The position numbers and the translations under genes are program-made. From assembly GCA_014607495.2 (NCBI GenBank), contig CP053169.1:7502001-7566000 (forward strand): a stretch of DNA of 64,000 nucleotides. Reading direction: 5' to 3'. The notes under the pieces were generated by a model that was not told where the DNA came from, searched no databases, and saw only the letters and a program-made list of their open reading frames with translations. Below, one piece after another: positions 52,723-64,000 of this stretch (position 1 is the stretch's first letter; each line of letters begins with the position of its first letter). This DNA is from Carposina sasakii. Its lineage: Eukaryota > Arthropoda > Insecta > Lepidoptera > Carposinidae.

Positions 52723-54449
52723 ATAGATCCATTCAATGTTTGTGAATATTTTAACCATATTCATTCATTATAGCAATTTTGAAGCTACGACGAATTTATT
52801 AATATACGCATCGTATAGTAAACCGTTAATTTTCAATTTCATACAAATTTACGCATGTCCCGCGATGATGGGAAACTATTGGTCCTAATTCTACACGCAC
52901 ATCGTAGAAGACGCATGCCCATATCATGAGTGGTTGTTCAAGCCGCAATGACACTCAACCATTGAAAACTAACTCTTATATTAAAGAAAACAAAGTACTA
53001 TCATCACTCAAACGAAAGCCCTCAAGGGAAACGTTGACCCTTGTTGTAACAACTCATGATCATAAAAAATCAGATTCGAACAGTTACCATGTAAAACGTA
53101 CATAGCTTCTACTCCGAAAATATTCATGAAGTCAATCTTTGTTGTAAAAATGTTTTACCAAATGTTTTAGTTTCTATACATTTTAACATGATAACGCCTG
53201 ATATAATTCAAATAATCATATGATTAAGGGTGGATTGTTCCAACTGTCAAGCCTATGTAAAGTATTTTGATGTTGCCTTTCTCTAAAACTTCAGCAAAAT
53301 AGAGACAATGGCAACTGTATGCTTCAGATCTATCTGACCTAGAAAAATCGGCCCTTACTTCTTAATTTCCTCAAAATCAATAACGCAAAAACCTCTACCG
53401 ACCCCTACACACTGATTACTGTGATCGAATGACGATTACATTTCGTATGAAGATGGAAGCTATCAAATATTACTTTTTGTTTACATTCACAATATCTGAT
53501 CGCTATTTGATTTGAGTGCGCTGATTATTCTTGGGCGCGATGACTACCAAAAATTTAAATGAGGTTTTAGAAGATTATTTGTCTGAGTTGCAAACGAGGA
53601 GGAAGCTGATCATGGGGAAAGCAGTCGTCTACAGACTAGCATAGGCTCACTGTAACAATGTAACAGTAACAATGTAACAGCTGTAACAGCTGTGAAACGT
53701 GACTGTAGAATCTCCTGTAAGATCCTGCAGCTGTGCTATCCCATTTTGGAGACAGCAATGTGTAGGTGGTCTGACTTTAACCAGAGCTAAGGCGGGTCTC
53801 TAGTTCTAGTTTATATTCTATACAGTTCGATCCGCGTGGACCTTATCATCCTGTAGTCTGTCGACTACGTGCAAGTGTTGTCAATCGTAACGGTATCGCC
53901 CACAATCATTCAGCGTGACATGCCCACAAACGCCCATGGTAGAATCCGTTCCATGGAACAATTCCTGTGCCTGATTTTGAAACTATCATTTTTTGTATCC
54001 AGTGACACGGATAATGTAGTCATACACATAGTAACTAGCGCCATCATTCAAAGGAACTACCTATATTTGATGAAACGCACTCTGGTAGACCGCAGAAAAC
54101 AACGTGGCTGATGACAGTTTGTTTCAAAATACAAAGGTATAGAAATCGGTCAACGAAAAGAAAGAAAAAAATTTAACATTGCTTTTCTTTTGATGTCCAA
54201 AAAAATGGTCCCAATTGGCGAATAGAGGAACAAGGTGTGTATTTCATCAATCAGCTTTTGCCATTAAGTATACGTATTTAAAAGGAGATTTGAAAATGTG
54301 AAGAGATAAATGGAATAGAAGTGTTGGTATGGAAAATATGGAAATGTTGATTGGTCGATAGTGACGATGATTACGTAGTTTTGGGTTGGTCGTGTTTCAA
54401 TCATGTAATTTGATATTTAATGTGGCGCAGGAAGCGAAATATTGATCTT

Positions 54450-54700
54450 TTTAACCGACTTCAAAAAAAAGGAGGAGGTTCTCAATTCGTCTGTATGTAT
54501 AATATTTTTTTATGTATGTTCACCGATATTTCCGTCAATTATAGACGGATTTCATTCATTTTTTTTTGGTTAGAGTTCACTTCTGAGGTGGGCCCATTTT
54601 CAGCAGGTCAGGATCTGATGATGGGATCCAGGAGAAGTCTAGGGCAATCACCGAAAATTGTATGCTCGTATGGTGTTTTTGTTACGTAATGACCTTACTC
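54450..54700 (+). repeat. AACCGACTTC interspersed repeat
   Basis: Begins TTTAACCGACTTCAAAAAAA then GGAGGAGGTTCTCAATTC and CCGATATTTCCGTCAATTA. A widespread insect repeat; the 89-aa frame over it is not a gene. Confidence 0.6.
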
Positions 54701-54717
54701 AGGTATATGCTTCAGGG

Positions 54718-54972
54718 TGTCAACATCTAATGCTGCTTGCTGATGATGAAGCTACAGAACTCCTTAACAGTTAGGAGTTGGGATACAGTACTGCAATTGG
54801 TCGATGGAAACTATTTAGTAGTATGTAGGGCCAACGTGTTACTTGAATCAACATCTGATGCTGCTGTGCTGATGATGAAGCTACAGAACTCATTAACGGT
54901 TAGGAGTTAGGGGACAGTACTGCAATTGGTCGATGGAAACTGTATATGTAGGTCTAACGTGATACTTATACG
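54718..54972 (+). repeat. Two-unit tandem repeat of about 125 bp
   Basis: Units share CATCT(A/G)ATGCTGCT, GCTGATGATGAAGCTACAGA, GTACTGCAATTGGTCGATGG and GTAGG(G/T)C(C/T)AACGTG. Units differ by small substitutions. No frame. Confidence 0.8.
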
Positions 54973-55013
54973 GGTAGGTACTACTCCTGAGATGGTAACG
55001 ATGAAATCCTTAA

Positions 55014-55261
55014 GTATACAGGGTGTTTTTTCATTGCCACCCTTAACTAAGGGTACGTACTCTATACATCAAATAAAGTAAGTTTTTGCAAAAAAAATGC
55101 TGAGAAACGATGTAATTTTTTTTACAATTTTTTTATTACTTGATCAGGCGAAATTTATAGTGTCCAGTGTTTATGCTAGTTTTTTCATAGACAGATATTA
55201 ATCATTTCTCGTGAAAAAATCTTGCTACGCGCGTATATGTGCATCTATGCAGAAAAACACA
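55014..55261 (+). repeat. Family 2 element, right end deleted
   Basis: TATACAGGGTGTTTTTTCAT to GCATCTATGCAGAAAAACAC, then unrelated sequence. Confidence 0.8.
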
Positions 55262-55769
55262 AGTGCAACAAAATGTTCAGCAAAATACTATAAAAAACCC
55301 ACTTCATAGAAACTCAACCGAGTGCCCTCATGTTGAATGTTACCACTAAGAATACGAGCGTCTCTATTTACACACTCAAAATGTATTATTTCGACTGGCA
55401 TCGATCATTATCAATCATCATTTTAGTGAAGTATATTCACTTATGATGTATGACTCCGTCGCTTTGTACAATCGCGCTCATTTGAGGTCTCAAAAGTGAC
55501 GGCGTCTGACAGATGCTTGACAAGTTAATCGTATACAATCATCCTTTACATCATTTGTCACAATTTGCTAACGATAGTGTAACGATACTAGGTCGTTTTT
55601 TGGAGTTACGTACCCAAAAAATACGGTAAAGACGGGACCCTAATTACTAAGATTCCGCCGCGCCGTCCCGTAATAGCTCCAGTCAGTTAAAATTTTCACA
55701 TCGTTTCTGTTGATATAACATTTGTAATATTATTTTCAGGCATCTCTGTGTTTTTTGCCGGTAATCCTA

Positions 55770-56037
55770 CTATACAGGGTGTAACAAAAAGGGTATGTTA
55801 AGCGAAAGGCTATGCAAATAGCCCGCTATAGAGAACCTCTCTAAAAAATTTGAGACTCGAAATCACATGTTTATTTTTCAAGATTGTATGAAAATTCCTG
55901 AGACATTTAAGAATTCTCCATACTATCTGGAAAAATAAACATGTGATTTCGAGTCTCAAATTTTGTAGAGAGGTTCTCTATAGTGGGCTATTTACATAGC
56001 TTTTCGCTTAACATACCCTTTTTGTTACATCCCTGTA
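55770..56037 (+). repeat. Family 1 fold-back element, near perfect
   Basis: TATACAGGGTGTAACAAAAA to TTGTTACATCCCTGTA. The arms GAGACTCGAAATCACATGTT and AACATGTGATTTCGAGTCTC are exact reverse complements. Confidence 0.88.
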
Positions 56038-56330
56038 CAATATTATAAACGCGAAGGTTTGTGAGTATGGATGGATGGATTGATGTTTGTTACTCTTCAC
56101 GTAAAAACGGCTGGAGCGATTTTAATTAAATTGATATGGACATAGCTGACACCCTGGATTAACACATAGGCTACTTTTTGTCCCGGAAAAATATTTTTAT
56201 CCCGGATAATTTCGACATTTTGTTTTTCTGCAGTCCACGCGGACGCAGTCGCCGGCGTCCACTAGTTTATAATAATGGTACTAAATCCTTCGTGCGCGAG
56301 TTCGACTCGCACTTGGTCGCTTTTTATTTT
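56038..56330 (-). repeat. RTE-type LINE end / SINE with tRNA-like flank
   Basis: Minus-strand start GTGGACGCCGGCGACTGCG at 56255. The adjacent CGCGAGTTCGACTCGCACTT (56296-56315) contains a B-box-like GTTCGACTC and is seen in other moth SINEs. Confidence 0.6.
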
Positions 56331-56504
56331 TATATTTCACTAGCGAACGTAGGTGATTTCGGTCATGCGAACTGGTATAAAAATAGCTATAATGATAAAT
56401 GCATTTTGCTGTGCTCAAAAGTATTACCGATATACCTACGATAATCTATTGTGTGTTCATGATTTGTTCTTTTTTTTACTATTTAAGCTCCAAAGCTCAA
56501 ACTT

Positions 56505-56793
56505 CTCTGTGGACATAGAGGAATAAGATGTAGACAGAGTGCTAATGTCATACTAACTGTTTCGATGCACCATTAGACTTTTCGGTGTCTCACAATTCCA
56601 GTCCTTGACACTTAGATTCTATTAGTGCAATGTATAGTAATGTACTACATTACTAATGTATTGTAACATATAGTAATGCAATCTAAGTGTCAAGGACTGG
56701 AATTGTGAGGCACCGAAAAGTCTAATGGTGCATCGAAACTGTTAGTATGACATTAGCACTCTATGTCTACATCTTATTCCTCTATGCTGTGGA
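56505..56793. repeat. 289-bp near-perfect palindrome
   Basis: Left arm TGTGGACATAGAGGAATAAG ... CAATTCCAGTCCTTGACACT is mirrored by the right arm AGTGTCAAGGACTGGAATTG ... CTTATTCCTCTATG. Arms are about 120 bases with a handful of mismatches; loop about 50 bases. Confidence 0.92.
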
Positions 56794-58423
56794 TTAAACT
56801 TTGCAATTATAAATTGTTTACCAAAAATCTGCGAACTCGGTGCTTAAGTTTGGGTATATATTTTTATTTTATTTTTCTATTCTGGCTTGTCGTTTAGGTA
56901 AATTAATCACAGATACTACTAGATTACGACACTTTTGAACCATCCCTGATTTAGTAGTAAATTCGAGAAAAAATATATTATTTACCCTAACTACTTATGT
57001 TTAAAAAGCTTGTATGGGACGTGGAGGGTAGTGAAACGATCACCGGTTAGCAACGCACTGATTTATTGCACCTACATAGACGGCGGGGCGGCGCGGACGC
57101 AGCGTATACCTATGTACGAGTATTTCTACATACACATCAGTAAGTAATTATGTTTTTGTGTAAAACAAAATATTATCTGTGTGGGATCTAAGAAAACAGT
57201 TAGACATACCTACAGACACACTTATACGGTAATTTTTCGCGCGTTCAATTATTTTTTTTTAGTTTATAATTACGGGCGGGAGATTTGTAACTTTGATAAT
57301 TTATCCATGTATATGTGAAAGTTAATAACTGTTTGTCCTTCCCTTCCCACGATTAAGACAGCTGTAGTCGTGGATGACCTCGGCCATACAAATCGGAATT
57401 AATGTCCCCAAGCCCTTTTAAACGCTCGTAATTGATGATTTTTATATACTTATTTGTATGAAAAATGTAGAGCATTGAATTCTTTATTTTATAATATTAT
57501 AAATATTCTCAAACGCAGTTGTATGATGGGAGCAGTAGCTAATTTAAACCAATAAACGCAATTCGGTTTATATTTTTTAAAATAGAAATTATTCTGATTT
57601 CTTAATAACATATGATGATACTACAAATAATGTATTAGAATAATTTGTTTGCTTCAGCCAGAAATGAGGCTTCAAAAAGTATGCAATTTCTGGTATTGAC
57701 AGGACCACGCGCCATAACGAAAAATACTGAGTAGATTTTTATGGAATTTGCTAGCGTTTGCGTTTTCATTTAGACTTATCCACCTTCAATATTGTATAGG
57801 TATTTAGAACGCATCTCATACAAAATGATTCTAAGTTAAATAGCTGGTACAATTTTATTAAGTCGCAAAATTATTTAATTATGATAATCAGCACCTTAAG
57901 GTCATCATGACATTGCATCGACATTGAAATTATTCTTATATAATTTTAAAGTTATGTCCATTCGTTTAATATTGATGATGTCATTGAATTGATGGTCTCA
58001 AAAATATTTTTTGTTTCCGATCTCCAATTAAGAATTCAAAAATAGTTAATAGCACATATATAGCTTTAAAGATTGTCGAATTTTGTTATACTTTATTTAG
58101 TTTATTTCTTTATTTATTAAGGCAACGCAACAGAAACAAAGTAAAAATATTTCTCATTTTCTCAGAACAGTACAATTTTTAATTTTTTTAAATATTCTCA
58201 AAAATTATTATTAAATGGTACAAATAGATTAAGTATAGTTTTATCTTGTCAGGTTGTTTTTTTTACGTAGGTAGGTATATACCTAGATAAATTTACTGTG
58301 ATTTCTAGCTTATAACAGGAGAATATGAAAAGTAGTGAAAAACAATAATAACATTTTCATGTTATAAAAGTGTCCTTGAAATTTTTATTTACTATCCTGA
58401 ATTTTGGTAAAAAATATGATTAC
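56794..58423. other. Non-coding tract
   Basis: AT-rich, nothing recognised. Confidence 0.4.
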
Positions 58424-58690
58424 TTATACAGGGTGTAACAAAAAGGGTATGTTAAGCGAAAAGCTACGTAAATAGCCCACTGTAGAGAACCTATCCACAA
58501 AATTTGAGACTCGAAATCACATGTTTATTTTTCAAGATTATATGAATATTCCTGAGATATATAAAATTTTTCCATACTATCGGGAAAAATAAACATGTGA
58601 TTTCGAGTCTCATATTTTGTTTATAGGTTCTCTACAGTGGGCTATTTACGTTGCTTTTCGCTTAACATACCCTTTTTGTTGTGTATATAC
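58424..58690 (+). repeat. Family 1 fold-back element
   Basis: TATACAGGGTGTAACAAAAA to CCCTTTTTGTTGTGTATATA. Right terminus altered. Confidence 0.85.
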
Positions 58691-59032
58691 AGGATATACA
58701 CGTATTTGCTTAAAACATGGTCATTTAATCACATGGCCATTTAAACTATGAGAATAAAACAATAAAATGTTGGTAATTAAAGTTTAGTTAACGTAAATTT
58801 TAAACTAAGATAGATAGACCTATATTAATGTTGACAAATATGTATGTGCTAACAATTAAATAGGATCTCCTGTCACAGGTTATTATTAACTTAAAAGGAT
58901 ATCCGCAATGTTTTATGTGATTTATATTTGTCAATAAATAATTTTGTATTTTTTTAAAACTATTTGGTCATAACTTTTAAGCCATGATTTTATTAATGTA
59001 ATTAATTAATAAAATAGCAAGGTTTCTAGTAC

Positions 59033-59069
59033 GTTTACTCTCATGTAAATTAATTACATGAGAGTAAAC
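59033..59069. repeat. 37-bp palindrome
   Basis: GTTTACTCTCATGTAA and its exact reverse complement TTACATGAGAGTAAAC separated by five bases. Confidence 0.85.
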
Positions 59070-59329
59070 TTCATTCACACTCAAACATCACTATATATTA
59101 TAAAACAAAGGCTTCAAACTACGCAACGGATATTGATGCGGTTTTTTTTAAATTGATAGCGTGATTCAAGAGGAAGGTTTATATTTATAGTATGAGCACT
59201 GCACCCCTGCAAAGCCGGGGCATGACGCTAGTTTTAAAATTACATCTCAAAAGAAACAATGTCCTACCTACTCCCATCTCCCACTCCTGAGTGCCCTTAA
59301 GGGAAAAGTTAGAATTAAGAATTACGAGC

Positions 59330-59465
59330 GTAAGAGGCATTTTTTAATGCGATTACTTGCGATCCTTAGCTTTCTCTTGCTATCCCGGAAGATGTTGTAT
59401 CACTGCAGATCCTCGCGCCATCTCTTCCTTGGTCTACCTCTGCGACGTTTTCTTGGTTGTTAAAT
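59330..59465 (-). repeat. LINE C-terminal remnant (RGRPRKRW)
   Basis: The minus strand reads RRRGRPRKRWREDLQ then a stop, the common endonuclease/RT C-terminal motif of insect LINEs. Confidence 0.65.
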
Positions 59466-59854
59466 AACAAATTATATTTTCTTACTTTCGACTTCTGATC
59501 TACTAAGACTTAGGAGCTCGGGCAATCTCGATAACCTAACCACTTGTCATTAAATCATCTGTCTCGGCTACGCTAAGCATGGCGTTTGGGTCTCCTTTAT
59601 GATCCATTGACTACCCCCTTTCAGAAACACAGCCGTGTGTGTTATTATTTTCGATCTATCCGTATTTCGTGTTCTTGAAAGTAAGTCTTTACAGAATTTC
59701 TACGTGCACTTTCATTTTAACAAGCTTTTCAATCTTCGTAGGTTTATGTTCTCAGTTTTATTACATGCTCAGTTATGCTAAGTTTTATGGCTTCATTATG
59801 CGGCAATCTGCATAAATTATCACTTGTAAGTTTATTAAAACCTTTATATTGCAG

Positions 59855-60060
59855 TTTTAGGCCGCGTGGTGTCGGCAGAGTAGAATTCATACCACCCCAT
59901 GTCTGCCCGTTGACAACATAGTCCAAAATACAAACTGCGGTCACCTACCCGCCTGCCCAGCGTGGTGACTATGGGCAAATTCCCCCCATGGCAGTCTTGT
60001 GATGTGCCCTGGGGGAGGCCTACATCCAGCAGTGGACTGCAATAGGCTGATGATGATGAT
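59855..60060 (+). repeat. Interspersed repeat with GATGATGAT tail
   Basis: CCGTTGACAACATAGTCC, CGCCTGCCCAGCGTGGTGAC, GGGGGAGGCCTACATCCAGC and CAGTGGACTGCAATAGGCTG, then GAT repeats. Another copy at 63376-63645. A LINE/SINE 3' end. Confidence 0.7.
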
Positions 60061-60414
60061 TACAGTTTTAGTATCGCTACCTTTTTTCGACTTTTGAATC
60101 GGCTTTCTTAGCCCTGGTTACTGAGGGCTATCTCTTATGCCTATGTACTATATGTTGACGTATTGCAGTCAAATGGACGAAGGTATAATATGTAATTTTA
60201 CTGCCAATCACTATAAAAGTTTATGTGCTAATGCGGCGCTTTACTAGAATACATCAGAACTAGGACATTCTCACACCCCCTAACCTAGTCTCACTGATAT
60301 AATTTACATTTGTCTCCGAAAGGTCATAAATATCCCACAACCACGCTTATGATATATATTTATGATCTCTATGATTCTGTAGTGCTGGCTGCCCTATTTC
60401 CGGAACACAGCCGT

Positions 60415-60740
60415 GTATACAGGGTGATTTCTGGTCGTCAACGTTTCTGAAAACTACGGAATCTCCCCATCATCATGATAATTTTTCTCCGTGGAAGCAT
60501 ACCTGGAAAGTGTCTTAGTTTCCAAAATATTAAGGTCCAAAGTTGAGTAAATAGACTGCGTTTTTTTGCATAAATGCACATGGACACTATAAATTTCGCC
60601 TGATCAAGTAATTAATATTTTTTTATAAAAAAAATTCACATCGTGTCCCAGCATTTTTTTTGGCATAAACTTACTTTATTTGATGTATAGAGTACGTACC
60701 CTTCGTTAAGGTTGGCCTCGAAAAAACACTCTGTATATGT
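60415..60740 (-). repeat. Family 2 element (minus orientation)
   Basis: TATACAGGGTGATTTCTGGT to GGTTGGCCTCGAAAAAACAC. It contains the same internal blocks reversed, but lacks part of the middle near 60590. Confidence 0.8.
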
Positions 60741-60798
60741 AATGTATGTAATAATAGAAATCGAGATAAACCCGCATTTTTTTTTCAAATTAATTTTA

Positions 60799-61611
60799 TT
60801 CACTATGGGTTACACCCTCCACTGACCCTCGGATCTGAAACTCATAATTGCGACAACAGGCACTTGCACTAACTACAATCGCCATGAGAAACCAGACCCG
60901 AGCACCTAGCATAAGACGATACATTGCACCATTCCGAAATCACTAGATAAATTCTACATATGTTTCGCCAACAACCGTGGCATCCTCAGGATTATAGTAA
61001 TTAAAACCACTAATTATTATGAACCTCGAATTAACTACCCTCTACTAAGCCCACCATTATTTATATTTCAAATACAGTAGCGTCAAATAGTATTGGTAGT
61101 TCAGATATACGTTTATGTCATTTCCATTGCCCACAAAAACAAAAATTGTTATTGACATTGAAAGCCACTACATTCTAAGGTTACTGTTTATTTATTTATT
61201 CTAGCCACTGAGTAATAGTGGAGAAGAAAATTCAACCTGTTCATTTAAAAGGTTTACACCAGAATATTTGGCTTTCAAAATCTCCAACTGTTCCAAAATA
61301 GATAGACGAATGCCCTTTTCACACGTATACAGACTAACAAAACTGTGGTCATCTGGAATTTTATGATTTGAAACTAACAAGTGTTTGGCAAAATGTGATT
61401 TTTCAGGGAAATTGTTCCTATAAGCTGACAAATGTTCTTGGTATCTAATCTTGAAGTTACGACCCGTTTGACCTAATAAACAGAATTACAGTGGACAGTG
61501 CAAGCTATAAACTCCTGATTTTTTATCAATTGTAATATTTGTTTTGTGTTAATTAATCTATTTAAAGAATTAAAAGTCTTAAAAGCCACCAAGATGTTTT
61601 GTTTTTTCAAT
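60799..61611 (-). pseudogene. Penelope-like element, composite 2, minus arm
   Basis: The minus strand holds the GIY-YIG region (GVYSLHCP near 61515, then [20 protein letters not shown] in the 61431-61201 frame), the 3' UTR (with deletions), the hammerhead region and part of the terminal repeat. Frameshifts and gaps make it non-coding. Confidence 0.83.
60935..61006 (-). ncRNA. Hammerhead ribozyme, stem I damaged
   Basis: Core CTGAGGA (+ strand TCCTCAG at 60983-60989), stem II and GAAAC are intact. The downstream stem I strand reads GAATTT instead of GATTAT, so only two base pairs form next to the core. Confidence 0.55.
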
Positions 61612-62271
61612 GATAAACATCTTGGTGGCTTTTAAATGAACAGGTTGAATTTTCTTCTCCACTATTAAACTCAGTGGCTAGAATAAATAAAGCCTGCAAA
61701 CAGTAACCTTAGAATGTAGTGGCTTGTCAATGTCAATAACAATTTTTGTTTTTGTGGGCAATGGAATATGTTGTTGCATACATCCTTGTTTTTCTTTACT
61801 AATTTATCAATATTTTGGTGAATTTTTGAATTTTTTCATTTAAATTTAATTAATTCACCCAATACTATTTGGTTTGTGTGCACAAATAGTATATATTTAT
61901 TTGAAATATAAATAATGGTGGGTAATTATTTATATATTTTTTAATACTTAGTAGAGGGTAGTTAATTCTGTGTAAGTAATGTGTTGGGTTTTAGAGGTTC
62001 ATAATAATTAGTGGTTTACTAATAGATTTCTATAATCCTGAGGATGCCACGGTTGTTGGCGAACATATGTAGATTATTTATCTAGTTTTTGAAATGGTGC
62101 AATGTATCGTCTTGCATGCTAGGTGCTCGGGTCTGGTTTCTCATCCCCTGTTGTCGCAATTATGAGTTATCAGATCCGAGGGTCAGTGGAGGGTGTAGGG
62201 CCCGGTGGTGGGCGCACCCATAGTGAATGTTTGAACTTCCGAATTGTAACGCCTAATACAATTTCATTTAT
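61612..62271 (+). pseudogene. Penelope-like element, composite 2, plus arm
   Basis: About 70 bases of coding end, then the 3' UTR and the complete terminal repeat through AATACAATTTCATTTAT. Together with the minus arm it forms a large palindrome with both 3' ends outward. The 12-base target repeat AAATTAATTTTA lies on both sides (60787-60798 and 62272-62283). Confidence 0.83.
62033..62078 (+). ncRNA. Hammerhead ribozyme with core deletion
   Basis: Stem I ATAATC/GATTAT, CTGAGGA and stem II are intact, but the core GAAA is GAA (one A lost before CATATGT), removing the A15.1 position. Probably inactive. Confidence 0.65.
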
Positions 62272-62283
62272 AAATTAATTTTA

Positions 62284-63375
62284 GTATTAAAATGATGGTC
62301 GACAAATATCGTCTATTTTATTTATGATTTCGATCGTAATTTGAAAGCTCTCTACAGTAGCGAAATCAGTAGTAGTATATTTATTCACCTAGATCGAAGG
62401 TTAATTAAATCACACGGTATATCTTCGTCAAATGCGAAAATACTAGTTTTGATACTGATTGATTATTATAAATTACATGTACGGTACTGACGCGAGGTAT
62501 CGATTAATGCGTCGGGATCTAGGATGTTAAAAGGTATAGTGCTGAATGAATGGACTTCCACAACGATGGTAACGATAGAACGTTTATTATAGAAAAAATT
62601 ATTTAATTTAATATAGAAAAAAAAGTTTCGTTCGTCCCCAGTGGTGACGATTACCTCAGTCTTTTAAAATTATTTTTTAATCAAAAACATTGTTCAGGCT
62701 TGCTCAGTAAGTCGTAATAAAAGCATTTTAACAATCCGTGAAATCTCTTATTAAATAAAAAGTTCCAATCGTCGCCATACCTTATTATTTTACCGCAGAG
62801 TATGGAGCATTCCTAAACATCTCAATGTTCATACAATCTTAAAAGGAGCTTGTGATATCGAGTCGCGTATTTTGCAGATAGGTTAGAGTAGCCCACTACA
62901 GGTATAGAGATATGAGAGTGGGCTAACGATACGCAACATAACGTCCAAACAAAATGAAACAACAAACGAAATTATGGCTATTACCAATGTAAAGTTTATT
63001 CACAATATGCCTACAAAATATTGTCAGGATGCAATTATGGCAAAAATTATCGTTCGTCGTCGGGCTTTGGCAACGTCAAATTGGTTTAATGTGGAGTTTC
63101 CACCAAAATGGTGGCAAGCAGAGCGTGACGGAAACCGTGCGGAACCTTAGCAACAATGCTTTGTTTAATAACAATGAGAGCAACAATGTATAACAATGGA
63201 AGTGTTAAACAAAAACCACAGTATTTTCTGTGCACCGAGACCATCTTATAGAAACTATTTTTTTTTCTGAAGTATGATTATAATATTCTAATCTGAGATC
63301 TCAATTCAATCATTTATTGTATCATATATGTAGGGGACACAGAAACATAAGTATATATCATACCATAGATACCTA
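62284..63375. other. Non-coding tract with a decayed family 1 remnant
   Basis: 62805-62935 has AGTATGGAGCATTCCTAAAC, GTGATATCGAGTCGC and TAGAGTAGCCCACTA, a decayed right half of a family 1 element. Nothing else recognised. Confidence 0.45.
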
Positions 63376-63645
63376 CTTGCAACAATATTTTCAAGCGCTA
63401 TATCGAGAAGGCAGAATAGTATAGCACCACCCCAATTTTGTCCGTGGGTATTGTAATAGGCAATTACGGACATCCAAGAAGTGGACAGCGACGAGCGCCT
63501 TCCGTGTTGACAACATAGCCAGAAAATCATACTGCAGTGAACAACCCGCCTGCCCAGCGTGGTGACTACGGGCAAGAACCTCACTATGGTAGCAGCCTCG
63601 TGGCGTGCCCTGGGGAACCAGTGGACTGTAATGCAATAGGCTGAT
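63376..63645 (+). repeat. Interspersed repeat, second copy of 59855-60060 family
   Basis: GAAGGCAGAATAGTATAGCA, TTGACAACATAGCCAGAAAA, CGCCTGCCCAGCGTGGTGAC and CAGTGGACTGTAATGCAATA. Longer at the 5' side than the first copy. The minus-strand ORFs here are shadows. Confidence 0.7.
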
Positions 63646-64000
63646 GTGCGAGACAGCTTGAAGTCCTTGTTTATAAGTAGTATTTTACGAGTATTTATAA
63701 GCTGAAATAAGTTTAGGTAAATAAGAAGCTTTCGGATATAGAAACTTGGGCAACTAACTTCTGTTTCTTAAAGGTACTACAGCCAATAACGAATTTAACA
63801 TAAACTGGTTTTATGAAAGTCAAGTCAAACTTTGTAACGGGTTCAATCAATCAAAATATAATGTAATTGTTTTGACCCGCAGTTACAAGAATTATGGTGA
63901 TTGCTGTTAATGGATGTCTTATAGATACCCATTACTTTCTTATTGATACCCTGGGTAATATACCTATACATATAGGTAGGTAAAGGCAAAAAGTGAGTAG

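Noticed and set aside
56178..56444. 88-aa ORF and other short ORFs in repeats (37764-38041, 42481-42795, 45057-45404)
   Set aside because: All run across known repeat boundaries, change sequence between copies, and have no family motif or splice support.

Overview
The window looks like an insect nuclear genome, most likely Lepidoptera. The grounds are small GT-AG exons separated by AT-rich introns, short TTAGG-type repeats, tRNA-derived SINEs with A and B boxes, RTE-type and jockey-type LINE ends, a Penelope-like retroelement, and large numbers of TATACAGGGTG-ended fold-back elements. No bacterial, phage or CRISPR content is visible.

One host gene can be supported: a class XVIII unconventional myosin (Mhcl / MYO18A type) on the + strand. 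Fourteen distinct motor-domain exons run from the P-loop (268) to just before the expected converter/IQ region (24382). All introns are phase-consistent, giving about 629 codons. The 5' exons (before 268) and the neck, coiled-coil and tail exons (after 24382) lie outside the window or were not found. From 24383 on, the sequence reads as one very long intron or intergenic tract. It holds one candidate promoter plus small first exon at about 46.4-47.2 kb.

Exons 3 and 4 occur twice (8058-9674 and 12595-14195). Their sequence appears identical, while the introns differ by small changes. The upstream copy carries a composite Penelope insertion (1610-7947) and a truncated Ty1/copia element (10614-12450); the downstream copy has neither. 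This pattern fits two divergent haplotypes laid end to end at least as well as a real tandem duplication. If real, it would add exactly 126 in-frame codons to the motor.

Retroelements: two composite 'tail-out' Penelope-like insertions (1.6-7.9 kb and 60.8-62.3 kb) and one 146-bp end fragment (19.05-19.19 kb). Their terminal repeats carry a recognisable type I hammerhead ribozyme, complete at 7730-7776 and damaged in the other copies. LINE 3' ends lie at 1.08, 9.3, 9.75, 9.93, 20.45, 27.0 and 59.4 kb.

Fold-back and inverted-repeat DNA elements: a hairpin family with ends ACAGGGTGTAACA (about 11 copies); a second family with ends ACAGGGTGTTTTTTCG (7 copies); single long palindromes at 36.1, 52.1 and 56.5 kb; a TIR element at 23.3 kb; and two elements (16.8-17.4 and 38.7-39.6 kb) that share a GAGCGAGCGGAGCGAG/TTAGG core but have different palindromic subterminal repeats. 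Exon 12 is followed by two decayed tandem copies of itself, and a 21-bp minisatellite begins at the exon 14 splice donor.
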